Source: Paludicola sp. MB14-C6 (GTDB lineage Bacteria > Bacillota > Clostridia > Oscillospirales > Ruminococcaceae). Taken from it: a stretch of 64,000 nt of DNA. The DNA lies in contig NZ_CP133133.1 of the NCBI RefSeq assembly GCF_030908625.1, positions 2,852,001 to 2,916,000 on the forward strand, written 5' to 3'. The notes under the pieces were generated by a model. The model was not told the origin of the DNA and did not search any database. It saw only the letters and a list, made by a program, of their open reading frames with translations. Below are positions 34,701 to 43,448 of this stretch, in pieces. Positions within the stretch are counted from its first letter, which is position 1. The number at the start of each line of letters is the position of its first letter. The position numbers were made by a program, and so were the translations under genes.

Positions 34701-34895
34701 ATGGATGTAGATTTAATCTTTAAGATAGCTGCTGTAGGTATCATTGTTGCCGTGCTAAATCAATTACTCATTCGTTCTGGAAGAGAAGAGCAAGCAATGA
34801 TGACAACACTTGCGGGTTTAATTGTGGTTTTAATGATGATTATTTATGAAATTAAGGATTTGTTTGATGCTGTAAAAACTCTATTTGGGTTGTAA
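34701..34895 (+). CDS. spoIIIAC: Stage III sporulation protein AC
   Basis: The protein has 64 residues and two membrane segments separated by the hydrophilic turn RSGREEQAMM. It is a standard-length SpoIIIAC, preceded by AAGGAGCG. The N-terminus MDVDLIFKIAAVGIIVAVLNQLL is typical. It is a small membrane component of the SpoIIIA channel. Confidence 0.93.
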   Translation: MDVDLIFKIAAVGIIVAVLNQLLIRSGREEQAMMTTLAGLIVVLMMIIYEIKDLFDAVKTLFGL

Positions 34896-34930
34896 TAGAG
34901 TGTAAAAACATAGGTTAAGGATGTGAAAGC

Positions 34931-35326
34931 GTGAATATATACGCAATTATTGGAATTGCAATTGTTTCAACAGCCATTTGTATTTTAATGAAACAATATA
35001 AGCCCGAGTATGCGATGTTGGTGTCTTTAGCCTGTGGGCTCGTCTTATTTGCAATGATACTTGTTAGCTTGGTTCCGGCTTTTGAAGCAATGCAAAGCTT
35101 AATGAAGCGAGCCGCTATAAACAATGAGTATACAAAAGCAATTATTAAAACGTTGGGAGTTTGTTATGTAACTCAGTTAGCGAGTGATAGCTGTCGTGAT
35201 GCAGGACAAACTGCAATAGCAAGTAAAGTTGAACTTTGCGGCAAGGTGTTTATTGTCATTATTTCGTTGCCTTTATTTGAAAATTTAGTTGAGATTGCTT
35301 TTAAACTCATAAACACGAGTTATTAA
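34931..35326 (+). CDS. spoIIIAD: Stage III sporulation protein AD
   Basis: The protein has 131 residues and starts at GTG 34931. Three to four hydrophobic segments and the conserved FIG-like C-terminal half (GVCYVTQLASDSCRDAGQTAIASKVELCGK) identify SpoIIIAD. It is a membrane component of the channel, between spoIIIAC and spoIIIAE. Confidence 0.93.
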   Translation: MNIYAIIGIAIVSTAICILMKQYKPEYAMLVSLACGLVLFAMILVSLVPAFEAMQSLMKRAAINNEYTKAIIKTLGVCYVTQLASDSCRDAGQTAIASKVELCGKVFIVIISLPLFENLVEIAFKLINTSY

Positions 35327-35354
35327 AATGATTTTTGAAAAGCAGGAGGTTTAA

Positions 35355-36551
35355 ATGAAACTCATACATAGAATATTACTTTACAGCGCTTTGCTGATAT
35401 TGTTTTTTTCAGTACCTGTTTACGCTGATGATAAGGAAACGAGTGATAATTCGTTAAGCAAACAGGCTCAGCAATCCATGAAGGAATATCAACAGCAATA
35501 TGATGAACTGTTAAGTCAAAGTGGAGCAAACGAGTTATTTTCAGCTGTACCGGATGACGCAAAAGACATTTTAGAAAACAATGATATTGATAGTATTGAT
35601 TCTAACAAGTTTTTAAAAATGAATTTTTTTGAGTTCGTTGGAAATCTGTGGGTTACAATAAAGGACTCTCTTGCAAAACCAATACAGATTTTACTTTCAG
35701 GTATCGGCGTAGTGCTTTTATGTGCCCTATTAAATTCATTAAAAACCGGTTTTAATAATGCGGCATATGAAAAGGTGTTTTCTGTAGTATCCGTTATTTG
35801 TATTGCAACAGTAATTATCATTCCGATTGCTCAGTTAATTACCAAAACTGCACAACTGATAAAGCAAGTAAGTAATTTTATGCTAAGTTTCATACCTGTT
35901 TATGTTGGAATCATTACCGCATCGGGTAAGCCTGTGTCTGCAATTTCTTACAACACAGCATTAGTGGCAGTAATTCAGGTAGTATCTCGGATTGCAGCTT
36001 CGGTTTTGGTTCCGTTATTAGCAATTTATCTTGCATTTTGCTTGATTGGATCAGCTTCCACACAAATTAACATAGAAGGAATTGCAAAAACCGTAAAAAC
36101 AACAGTTATTGTGATATTAGGTTTCTTGATGACTGTATTTGTTGGCTTATTAACAGTGCAAGGCATTGTAGCAACTGCAACAGATACTGTTTCTATGAAA
36201 ATTGCTAAGTTTGGAATCAGTTCCTTTTTACCTGTTGTAGGTGGTGCAATCAGTGAAGCATTAAACTCAGTTCAGGGTTGTATGGGCGTAATCAAGTCGA
36301 CATTGGGAAGCTTTGGAATTATAACAATCGTCGCAGCATTTTTACCAAGCATTATAACTATCTTGTTAATGCAGCTTTCTTTAACTATAACAGGTGCAAT
36401 CAGCGATATGCTGGATACACCAAGAATTACTTCACTTATGAAGTCGGCGTCATCAGTATTATCGTTAATACTCGGAATTTTGCTTGTCTTTTTTGTGTTG
36501 ATTGTGGTATCTCTAACGATCATGCTTTCTTTAAGCACTGGAGTAAGCTAA
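35355..36551 (+). CDS. spoIIIAE: Stage III sporulation protein AE
   Basis: The protein has 398 residues and starts after GCAGGAGG. A signal peptide (about 1-24, ending VYADD) precedes a hydrophilic region and about seven membrane helices from residue 110 on. SpoIIIAE is the large polytopic subunit of the mother-cell channel. Conserved GSASTQINIEGIAKTVKT lies mid-protein. It follows spoIIIAD after 28 bases. Confidence 0.93.
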   Translation: MKLIHRILLYSALLILFFSVPVYADDKETSDNSLSKQAQQSMKEYQQQYDELLSQSGANELFSAVPDDAKDILENNDIDSIDSNKFLKMNFFEFVGNLWVTIKDSLAKPIQILLSGIGVVLLCALLNSLKTGFNNAAYEKVFSVVSVICIATVIIIPIAQLITKTAQLIKQVSNFMLSFIPVYVGIITASGKPVSAISYNTALVAVIQVVSRIAASVLVPLLAIYLAFCLIGSASTQINIEGIAKTVKTTVIVILGFLMTVFVGLLTVQGIVATATDTVSMKIAKFGISSFLPVVGGAISEALNSVQGCMGVIKSTLGSFGIITIVAAFLPSIITILLMQLSLTITGAISDMLDTPRITSLMKSASSVLSLILGILLVFFVLIVVSLTIMLSLSTGVS

Positions 36552-36657
36552 CTCATTTTTAAAGATAGGCAATAAACCAAGTAAAAAAGTGATGCTCTTT
36601 GGAACGGTCAAGACCGTTGCCTGTGATACACAGAGTATAAAAAAAGGAGTAATTGAA

Positions 36658-37155
36658 ATGGAAGGAATTCGAACAATTGGAATGTCAATGTGTATTACAC
36701 TCGTAGTGACATCTATTTTTTCAATGCTTATACCTGATTCCAAACTAGATAAGGTGTTGAAATTTGCTATAAGTTTATTTTTTCTAACTAGTATTATCTC
36801 TCCATTTTTTACTTCGAAAATTGATTTTGGTGTGGATTTTAACAATATGGTTATGGAGCAAACCAATACAAAAATGGATAAAGCAGTTGAAGAACAGTTC
36901 TTTTCACTAGCTCAAAAAAATATAGCAAGTACATTAGAGCGATATTTAAAAAATGAAGAGATTTCAGTAAGAAAAATTGAGGTATTTGTTAATAAAACAG
37001 CTGATAATAACATATCTATTAGTAAGTTGATGGTTTACATAGATGCAAGTCAAGAAAATAAAGTGAGCAAGATAGAAAGTCTTGTAAAAAGGGAGGTTGG
37101 GGTAACTCCGAGCATAGTCAAGTTAAACAGCAATCAAGGTAAGGACTCATACTAA
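36658..37155 (+). CDS. spoIIIAF: Stage III sporulation protein AF
   Basis: ATG 36658 gives 165 residues and follows AAAAAAGGAG; an ATG at 36589 in the same frame lacks a ribosome binding site and adds an unlikely N-terminus. Two membrane helices (about 8-27 and 38-56) are followed by a soluble domain with YscJ/ring-building character. Family members form part of the SpoIIIA complex. A small hairpin GAACGGTC-AA-GACCGTT lies in the 106-base gap before it. Confidence 0.88.
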   Translation: MEGIRTIGMSMCITLVVTSIFSMLIPDSKLDKVLKFAISLFFLTSIISPFFTSKIDFGVDFNNMVMEQTNTKMDKAVEEQFFSLAQKNIASTLERYLKNEEISVRKIEVFVNKTADNNISISKLMVYIDASQENKVSKIESLVKREVGVTPSIVKLNSNQGKDSY

Positions 37156-37222
37156 TTCCCATTAAATTATCACGGATTATTTCAAATGGAATTAGTATAA
37201 CAAAAACAAGAGGTGACAAAAA

Positions 37223-37768
37223 ATGAAGTTGACTAATTTAATAAAAGGTGATAAAAAAATTATCATTTTAGTAGTTTTGGGGCTTATCGGTATCGTGCTG
37301 ATTGGTTTAACCTCGATTATTCCTCCAAAAGTAAAAACAACGCAAACGAAAGTCCAAGAACAACCAATAAACGACTACAAGAAGAAATTGGAGCAAGAGG
37401 TTTTGAACCTTGTTACATCTATTCATGGAGTCGGCAAAGCAAAAGTTATGGTTACTCTAAAAAACGGTGTTGAGTATGTTTATGTAAAAGAAGAAAAACA
37501 GAACACCGATACAACAAATGGTGCAGCAGGGACCGAGCAAACTGTTCAGCAACGTGATAATTACGAACAAAAAACCATTATAGTTGAAGACGAAAATGGC
37601 AGAAAAACAGCTTTACTTCGAACAACGCTAGAGCCAACGGTAAAAGGTGTCGTAATCGTTTGTGAAGGAGGAGATGATGTAGCAATTCAACAAGCCGTTA
37701 CAGATGCCGTAAAAACTGCTTTGGGTATCGGTTCAAACAGTGTTTGTGTTTCCAAACTGAATCCATAA
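37223..37768 (+). CDS. spoIIIAG: Stage III sporulation protein AG
   Basis: The protein has 181 residues. One N-terminal membrane helix (about 14-34) precedes a ring-building motif domain. Conserved YKKKLEQEVLNLVTSIHGVGKAKVMVTL is followed by a beta-rich insertion and VKGVVIVCEGGDDVAIQQAVTDAVKTALGI. In B. subtilis SpoIIIAG forms a large ring in the intermembrane space. The start follows AAGAGGTGAC. Confidence 0.93.
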   Translation: MKLTNLIKGDKKIIILVVLGLIGIVLIGLTSIIPPKVKTTQTKVQEQPINDYKKKLEQEVLNLVTSIHGVGKAKVMVTLKNGVEYVYVKEEKQNTDTTNGAAGTEQTVQQRDNYEQKTIIVEDENGRKTALLRTTLEPTVKGVVIVCEGGDDVAIQQAVTDAVKTALGIGSNSVCVSKLNP

Positions 37769-37868
37769 GGCAAGATGGAATAAAAGAAATCAATATAAGG
37801 CAAATACTCATTTAGAAGAGATGATATTTCTTTTAAAGCAAATTGGTATTACATAGGAGGAATTAGAG

Positions 37869-38573
37869 ATGAAAGCAAACTTTATCATAGGCAAAAAACA
37901 AATTATTCTAGCTTCATTGGTTCTTATTCTTGGCGTTGCGGTTTATTTGAACTTTGCATTTGCAAATAAAGATTTTGAAGCAACCGACAAATTGCAATCT
38001 AATGTTACAGCAGATAAAGACAAAGTAATTGATGATGCCACAGGTTTAGCAGTTAAAGATGATACAGCTTCTGTAACTGATGTAAAGAAAGATACAGCTT
38101 CTAAGGCTGATACAAAGAAGGATGAAACCAAGAAGGCAAACGCAACAGCAAGTACAGCAGATACAGGTAGCAAAACAAAAACGCTAGGCGATGCACAACT
38201 AGTTAGCGCAAAATCAATTGTTGATGAAAATTATTTTGTAAAAGCAAGACTTTCAAGAACAAAGGCTCGTGATACAGCCATTCAAACAATATCAACGATT
38301 CTTGACAACGAAAAATTGACAGAGGCGGATAAAAAGCAAGCTTCCGCTAAAGCAATGTCTATTACAGATATTATAGAAGCAGAAACCAACGTTGAGAACA
38401 TAATTAAATCCAAAGGCTATGAAGATTGTATCGTTTACTTAACAGCTACAAATGCTACTGTAGTTGTAAAAACAAAAGGTCTTGATCAAAACCAAGCAAC
38501 GCAGATTAAAAATATAATTGTAACCGAAGCAAAAATTAAAGGCGAAAACGTTTCTATAAGCGAAATAAAATAA
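37869..38573 (+). CDS. spoIIIAH: Stage III sporulation protein AH
   Basis: The protein has 234 residues and starts after TAGGAGG. One N-terminal membrane helix (about 10-32) is followed by a repetitive linker (about 40-110; DDTASVTDVKKDTASKADTK) and a YscJ-like domain (about 115-234). SpoIIIAH interacts with SpoIIQ across the intermembrane space in B. subtilis. The linker carries short DTxS-K-type repeats and is likely disordered. It is the last gene of the operon. Confidence 0.93.
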   Translation: MKANFIIGKKQIILASLVLILGVAVYLNFAFANKDFEATDKLQSNVTADKDKVIDDATGLAVKDDTASVTDVKKDTASKADTKKDETKKANATASTADTGSKTKTLGDAQLVSAKSIVDENYFVKARLSRTKARDTAIQTISTILDNEKLTEADKKQASAKAMSITDIIEAETNVENIIKSKGYEDCIVYLTATNATVVVKTKGLDQNQATQIKNIIVTEAKIKGENVSISEIK

Positions 38574-38576
38574 GTG

Positions 38577-38604
38577 TTGTGTCTTGCATATTTTGTGGTA
38601 TAAT
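38577..38604 (+). promoter_or_regulatory. Promoter of the asp23-like gene
   Basis: TTGTGT (38577-38582) and a perfect TATAAT (38599-38604) are separated by 16 bases, 62 bases before the start. It begins right at the end of spoIIIAH and would let asp23 and nusB be expressed in vegetative cells, independently of the sporulation operon. Confidence 0.6.
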
Positions 38605-38665
38605 ATAAATAAGTATATGTCAAGTATACTTATCTTGAAAAGTATGCTGTAACGGAGGCACAAAT

Positions 38666-39019
38666 ATGGATACGAATAAGTCAAAAACACAAAGTAGCTT
38701 AAATATTTCTGAAGAGGTTGTTTCAATTATTGCGCAAAATGTAATTAAAGAGATTGATGGAGTTCATTCATTATCAATTCTTCCGAGTAAATACAGTGTG
38801 CTAACAACTCCTTCTGTTGCAAAGTCTGTAAAAATTAACTTAGCTTCAGATACTGCACAAATTGATATTGCAATTGTGGTTGATATGAACCATAAAATCA
38901 AAGATGTTTGTGAGCAAGTTCAAGTTACTGTGAAAGATCAAGTACAAAACATGACCGGAATTGCGGTTTCAAAGGTCAATGTTTATGTAACAGGTGTACA
39001 CGTTGTAAACGAACAATAA
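38666..39019 (+). CDS. Asp23/Gls24-family envelope stress protein
   Basis: The protein has 117 residues. Motifs are ISEEVVSIIAQNVIKEIDGVHSL, then VDMNHKIKDVCEQVQVTVKDQVQNMTGIAVSKVNVYV, the standard Asp23/Gls24 core. The family is linked to cell-envelope homeostasis, and the B. subtilis homologue YqhY to control of acetyl-CoA carboxylase. The position before nusB matches yqhY-nusB in B. subtilis. The start follows ACGGAGG. Confidence 0.9.
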   Translation: MDTNKSKTQSSLNISEEVVSIIAQNVIKEIDGVHSLSILPSKYSVLTTPSVAKSVKINLASDTAQIDIAIVVDMNHKIKDVCEQVQVTVKDQVQNMTGIAVSKVNVYVTGVHVVNEQ

Positions 39020-39022
39020 ACG

Positions 39023-39060
39023 AAAGCTAACTCTCGAAGGTGATTGAGGGTTAGCTTTTT
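39023..39060 (+). terminator. Terminator between asp23 and nusB
   Basis: AAAGCTAACTCTC (39023-39035) pairs with GAGGGTTAGCTTT (39046-39058), followed by TT. The stem is 13 bp with one G-U. It lies 31 bases before the nusB start, so it could act as a partial terminator that sets the nusB level. Confidence 0.7.
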
Positions 39061-39090
39061 GATACTTATAAGGAATGAGGAAATAAAAAT

Positions 39091-39486
39091 ATGACAAGAC
39101 ATCAGATGCGCCAATCTGCTTTTATTCTTACTTTCGAGCGTATTTTTAATACGGGTTCAATTGATGAAATCGTTGAATTAGCAAAAGAATGTGGCAACAT
39201 TGAAATTGACAATTCTGTAATTACATTATTTAAAGGGGTAGATGAAAATAAAGAGGTGATTGATAGCGAAATTTCAAAACATTTAAAGAAATGGTCTATC
39301 AGTCGTATTTCAAAAGTTTCTCTTGCTGTTTTAAGAGTGGCAATGTATGAAATCATGTTCTCTAACGATATGGATATTGATATTATTATCAGTGAAGCGG
39401 TTAAAATTGCTCAAACATTTACATTGAAAGATGATGTTGCTTTTGTAAACGGAGTTCTTTCATCTGTAGCTAAGGAACGCAAATAA
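39091..39486 (+). CDS. nusB: Transcription antitermination factor NusB
   Basis: The protein has 131 residues, an all-helical NusB fold: an R-rich N-terminus (MTRHQMRQSAFILTFE), then WSISRISKVSLAVLRVAMYEI, DIIISEAVKIAQTF and FVNGVLSSV. NusB with NusE (S10) binds boxA RNA and prevents premature termination in rRNA operons. The stop is followed two bases later by the TsaD-like gene, so they are co-transcribed. Confidence 0.95.
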   Translation: MTRHQMRQSAFILTFERIFNTGSIDEIVELAKECGNIEIDNSVITLFKGVDENKEVIDSEISKHLKKWSISRISKVSLAVLRVAMYEIMFSNDMDIDIIISEAVKIAQTFTLKDDVAFVNGVLSSVAKERK

Positions 39487-39487
39487 A

Positions 39488-40435
39488 ATGGCTTATTATC
39501 TTGGAATCGATACAAGCAATTATACCTCTTCTGTTAGCTTATTTCATAGTAATACCAATCAAATTGTCATGCAAAAACGTCTTTTACCGGTTGCTTCCAA
39601 TGCCGTTGGGTTGCGTCAAAGTGATGCAGTTTTTGCTCATGTAAAACAACTACACCATCTAATTGAAGAGTTGTTTCGTGAACAAAAATATCCAATCAAG
39701 GCGGTCGGCGTTTCCACTCGTCCACGCTCAGTAGAAGGTTCTTATATGCCCGCTTTTTTAGTCGGAGATTTAGTAGCTTCTTCTATTGCAAGCGTATTGG
39801 GTGTGAAAAAATACGAATGCTCTCATCAAGAGGGACATATTGTAGCAGCTTTATACAGTGCGTCTGCAATTGATTTACTAAATAATAAATTCTTAGCATT
39901 TCATGTATCAGGTGGAACGACAGAATGTTTATTGGTAGAACCAAAGAATAACCTGTTTGATGTTACTTTAATTGCAAAAACGCTCGATTTAAACGCAGGT
40001 CAATTAATTGATCGAGTTGGAGTTATGCTAGGTTTGCAATTTCCATGTGGAAAAGCCTTAACTGAATTAGCATTACAATGCAATAAAAAATTTAAGATAA
40101 AACCGACCCTAAAAGGTCACGATATTCATTTGTCCGGTGTGCAAAACCAATGTGAAACCATGTATCAAAAAGGTGTTTCCAAAGAAGAAATCGCTCGCTA
40201 TGTAATTGAATATATCAAATCTTCTTTAGAAGCAATGACCAAAGGGGTACAAGAACAATACGGACAACTTCCTTTGCTATATGCCGGAGGAGTTATGTCT
40301 AATACAATTATAAAAGAGTACATGAGCAACAATTATAACGGACTATTTGCTAGTCCTGAATTTTCAGCAGATAACGCTGCTGGGGTATCTATCATTACAG
40401 CAATAAAGGATAATGAAAATGGACAATGCAATTAG
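39488..40435 (+). CDS. TsaD/Kae1-like ASKHA protein (tsaD paralogue)
   Basis: The protein has 315 residues and belongs to the TsaD/Kae1 family: YLGIDTSNYTSSVSLF at the N-terminus, metal-binding H113 and H117 in CSHQEGHIVAAL, FHVSGGTTE, LDLNAGQLIDRVGVMLGLQFPCGKALTELA, and DNAAGVS near the end. Canonical TsaD makes t6A37 in tRNA. The low overall match and the placement between nusB and xseA suggest the clostridial paralogue rather than the primary tsaD, but this cannot be decided here. The metal ligands are intact, so it is probably active. It overlaps xseA by 17 bases. Confidence 0.75.
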   Translation: MAYYLGIDTSNYTSSVSLFHSNTNQIVMQKRLLPVASNAVGLRQSDAVFAHVKQLHHLIEELFREQKYPIKAVGVSTRPRSVEGSYMPAFLVGDLVASSIASVLGVKKYECSHQEGHIVAALYSASAIDLLNNKFLAFHVSGGTTECLLVEPKNNLFDVTLIAKTLDLNAGQLIDRVGVMLGLQFPCGKALTELALQCNKKFKIKPTLKGHDIHLSGVQNQCETMYQKGVSKEEIARYVIEYIKSSLEAMTKGVQEQYGQLPLLYAGGVMSNTIIKEYMSNNYNGLFASPEFSADNAAGVSIITAIKDNENGQCN

Positions 40436-41618
40436 TGTTTCACAATTGAATCGATATATAAAAGATTTGATTTCAAGTGACGGAAATCTTCGTAATATCA
40501 CGTTAAAGGGTGAAATTTCGAATTTCACAAATCATATTAAGACAGGCCATTTTTATTTCACATTAAAAGATAATGCTTCTTCTATTAAAACAATCATGTT
40601 CAAAGGAAATGCAAGTAAAGTAAAGTTTGATGTGGAAAATGGTATGAATGTTATTGTAACGGGTAGTGTTCAGGTGTTTGAACGTGATGGAGCTTATCAA
40701 TTTTATTGTGATACGCTTGAGCCCGATGGAATTGGAGCATTGTATTTAGCTTTTGAACAACTCAAGCAAAAGCTAGCTGCAAAAGGACTTTTTGATGAAG
40801 CGCATAAAAAGCCGATACCAACCATGCCTCAAAAAATCGGTATTGTTACTTCTAAAACGGGTGCCGCATTACAAGATATATTAAATATCTTAACAAGGCG
40901 TTATCCGCTTGGTACTGTTGTGTTAATTCCTGCGTTAGTACAAGGTGAAAATGCACCGGATTCGATTGTTTCGGGAATTCAAATTGCTGAGCAAACTGAC
41001 GATATTGATGTTTTGATAGTTGGCCGTGGTGGCGGCTCAATTGAGGACCTTTGGGCTTTTAATGATGAAAAAGTAGCAATGGCTATTTATGAATGCAAAA
41101 TTCCAATCATCTCTGCTGTTGGCCATGAGATTGATTTTACCATATCTGATTTTGTTGCTGATTTAAGGGCACCAACTCCTTCTGCAGCGGCAGAGCTTTG
41201 TGCCCCTGATATTTCTCAGCTTTATAAACAAATTGAAACGCTATCTGCTTATTTCGATCGCTATACAGTCAATAATTTAAAGGCTCGGTTTGATGGCTTG
41301 AAAGCATCTTATCAAAGGCTTGTAACGCTTTCACCATCCAATAAAATTGCACAAGGTGAGCAAGAGCTCCAAGCAAAGGTTCAGCGTTTGACGCTTGCTA
41401 TGGATAATATCCAAACGCATTGTGAACAACGATACCATAAAGATGTTTCTATGTTAGAGGCTTTAAGCCCTTTAAAAGTTATCACAAGGGGATATTCTAT
41501 TACATACTCCGAAAAAGGACTTGTATCATCAATAGATGAAATACAAAAAGGGGAAAGAATAATTACCAAATTGCGTGATGGCGAAATAATATCTGCAGTA
41601 CAAGATATAAATAAATAG
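40419..41618 (+). CDS. xseA: Exodeoxyribonuclease VII large subunit
   Basis: ATG 40419 gives 399 residues, eight bases after AAAGGA; the ATG at 40413 is too close to that site. An N-terminal OB-fold (ISVSQLNRYIKDLI, LKGEISNF, HFYFTLKD) is followed by the catalytic exonuclease VII domain: KIGIVTSKTGAALQDILNIL, VGRGGGSIEDLWAFN, SAVGHEIDFTISDFVADLRAPTPSAAAE. A C-terminal coiled coil follows. With XseB it degrades single-stranded DNA from both ends. It overlaps the TsaD-like gene. Confidence 0.95.
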   Translation: MDNAISVSQLNRYIKDLISSDGNLRNITLKGEISNFTNHIKTGHFYFTLKDNASSIKTIMFKGNASKVKFDVENGMNVIVTGSVQVFERDGAYQFYCDTLEPDGIGALYLAFEQLKQKLAAKGLFDEAHKKPIPTMPQKIGIVTSKTGAALQDILNILTRRYPLGTVVLIPALVQGENAPDSIVSGIQIAEQTDDIDVLIVGRGGGSIEDLWAFNDEKVAMAIYECKIPIISAVGHEIDFTISDFVADLRAPTPSAAAELCAPDISQLYKQIETLSAYFDRYTVNNLKARFDGLKASYQRLVTLSPSNKIAQGEQELQAKVQRLTLAMDNIQTHCEQRYHKDVSMLEALSPLKVITRGYSITYSEKGLVSSIDEIQKGERIITKLRDGEIISAVQDINK

Positions 41619-41716
41619 TTACGTGAATCAATGCAAAATAAGAGTTTGCTTATAATGATTACGATAAAAATTTCAGTATATTTACCGTTTAATATATAAA
41701 CAGGAAGGATATTATA

Positions 41717-41914
41717 ATGGAAGAATTGACATTTGAAAAAGCATTGTTGCAGCTTGAAGAGTTGATTACCAGCTTGGAAAAAGGCGAATTATCCTTAGAG
41801 CAATCGATTCAAGTTTACGAACAAGGCGTAAAATTAACTGCATTTTGTAATAAAGAGTTAAAAACTGCGAAGTTAAAAATAGAAGAATTGAAAGCTGAGA
41901 GTAAAAGTGAGTAA
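41717..41914 (+). CDS. xseB: Exodeoxyribonuclease VII small subunit
   Basis: The protein has 65 residues: LTFEKALLQLEELITSLEKGELSLEQSIQVYEQG is the XseB hallmark. It forms helical assemblies with XseA. It starts after AGGAAGG and overlaps ispA by eight bases. Confidence 0.93.
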   Translation: MEELTFEKALLQLEELITSLEKGELSLEQSIQVYEQGVKLTAFCNKELKTAKLKIEELKAESKSE

Positions 41915-42797
41915 TTACGAACAAACAACAAATCAATACAGGGACATGATTAACACTGCATTAGAAAGCTATATTATACCGACGGGTGAAGAATATGATG
42001 TTGTGAAACAAGCAATGCTATATTCTTTGAGTGCTGGTGGAAAACGAATCCGTCCTATTTTAGTGTTGGAATTTTGTAAAGTGAATGGCGGCGATATTGA
42101 AAAAGCTTTACCGTTTGCGTGTGCAATTGAAATGATTCATTGCTATAGCTTAATCCATGATGATCTTCCTTGTATGGATGATGATGACATGAGACGGGGA
42201 CAACCTTCTTGTCATAAAAAATTTGGAGAGGCCAATGCGTTACTGGCAGGTGATGCGTTGTTAACGCTTGCATTTGAAACAATTGCTTCTGCATGGAGTT
42301 CCGGTATGCAATCACCGCAAGCTTGTATTAAAGCTGTTAAAGTACTTTCGAATCATGCGGGAATGGATGGCATGGTAGGTGGTCAAGTAATTGATTTACA
42401 AAATGAAGGAAAACTGATTTCCGAACAAACTTTGCATCAATTACATGCTAAAAAAACGGGAGCCTTAATTACAGCTGCTTGTGAGTTAGGCGCAATTGCT
42501 GCCGAAGTATCTTCTGATATTCAGAAGAAATGTGCTGAATATGGAAAGCAACTCGGTTTTGCATTTCAAATAGTTGATGATATTTTAGATGTAATCGGTG
42601 ATGAAAAGGCGCTAGGTAAGCCAATCGGAAGCGATGCTGAAAATCAAAAAACTACTTTTGTTTCCCTTTATGGATTGGAAAGCGCAAAAGAAATTGCATA
42701 TAAAACAACCGAACAAGCATTGCAACAGTTATCTGAGTTTCGTGGGAATCAATATTTAATCGAGCTAACAAATAAGTTATTGAATAGAACATACTAA
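41907..42797 (+). CDS. ispA: Farnesyl/geranyl diphosphate synthase
   Basis: The protein has 296 residues and starts at GTG 41907. It is a polyprenyl synthetase with the first aspartate-rich motif DDLPCMDDDDMRRG and the second DDILD (FQIVDDILDVIGD), plus GGKRIRP near the N-terminus. It condenses IPP with allylic diphosphates to farnesyl diphosphate for cell-wall lipid carriers and quinones. It is translationally coupled to xseB, and dxs lies downstream. Confidence 0.93.
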   Translation: MSNYEQTTNQYRDMINTALESYIIPTGEEYDVVKQAMLYSLSAGGKRIRPILVLEFCKVNGGDIEKALPFACAIEMIHCYSLIHDDLPCMDDDDMRRGQPSCHKKFGEANALLAGDALLTLAFETIASAWSSGMQSPQACIKAVKVLSNHAGMDGMVGGQVIDLQNEGKLISEQTLHQLHAKKTGALITAACELGAIAAEVSSDIQKKCAEYGKQLGFAFQIVDDILDVIGDEKALGKPIGSDAENQKTTFVSLYGLESAKEIAYKTTEQALQQLSEFRGNQYLIELTNKLLNRTY

Positions 42798-42818
42798 TCT
42801 CATACTTGGAGGTAAAGC

Positions 42819-43286
42819 ATGACAAAAATAAGTGATTTGTTTAGTAACTATGTGTTGAATGTAGCGGTGATATCTTGGATTTCAGCACAGGTAATTAAAA
42901 CATTATTAAATCTAATTACAACAAAGAAGATGGATTTGGAACGTCTATTCGGTGCAGGCGGTATGCCAAGTGCCCATTCTGCATCAGTTTGTGGATTAAC
43001 AATTGCTGTTTCTAAAACAGTTGGATTTGCATCACCTTTATTTGCAATTTCGTTTTTACTTTCTGCAATCGTTATGTATGATGCAATGGGAGTAAGGCGA
43101 GCTGCAGGCGAACATGCTAAAGTTATCAATTTAATTGTCAAAAAAAACAATGAGAGTAAAGGCGAAGCTATCTATATTCCAAAGAATAAGAATCAGCTGA
43201 AAGAATTTTTAGGTCATACTCCTCTTGAAGTTATGGGTGGCGCTATGCTTGGCATCTTAGTTGCAATTCTTATTCCGGTTTACTAA
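42819..43286 (+). CDS. YuiD-like divergent PAP2-family membrane protein
   Basis: The protein has 155 residues with four hydrophobic segments. GGMPSAHSASVCGLTIAVSK and AMGVRRAAGEHAKVIN are the conserved motifs of the DUF212/YuiD group, distantly related to PAP2 phosphatases. In this position between ispA and dxs it may act on prenyl phosphates, but that is inference from context. It starts after TTGGAGG, 21 bases after ispA. Confidence 0.85.
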   Translation: MTKISDLFSNYVLNVAVISWISAQVIKTLLNLITTKKMDLERLFGAGGMPSAHSASVCGLTIAVSKTVGFASPLFAISFLLSAIVMYDAMGVRRAAGEHAKVINLIVKKNNESKGEAIYIPKNKNQLKEFLGHTPLEVMGGAMLGILVAILIPVY

Positions 43287-43448
43287 CATAACTGGTTCGA
43301 TAAATAATTATGTTTTTGTGGGGAAAAACTCCATTTTATAAAATCAAGTGAATGTTGCTGTATATCGGCAAGTGCTTACTTGTTTTCGTTATATTTATAA
43401 CATAGAAGCGCTATTGAAAGAAAAGGGCGTTAAAATGATGGAGGATTA

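Noticed and set aside
36278..36562. A 94-residue frame inside spoIIIAE
   Set aside because: It is fully overlapped by a conserved gene in another frame, with no start signal of its own.
36589..36657. N-terminal extension of SpoIIIAF to an ATG at 36589
   Set aside because: It has no ribosome binding site, while AAAAAAGGAG precedes ATG 36658 and the resulting protein has the usual length.
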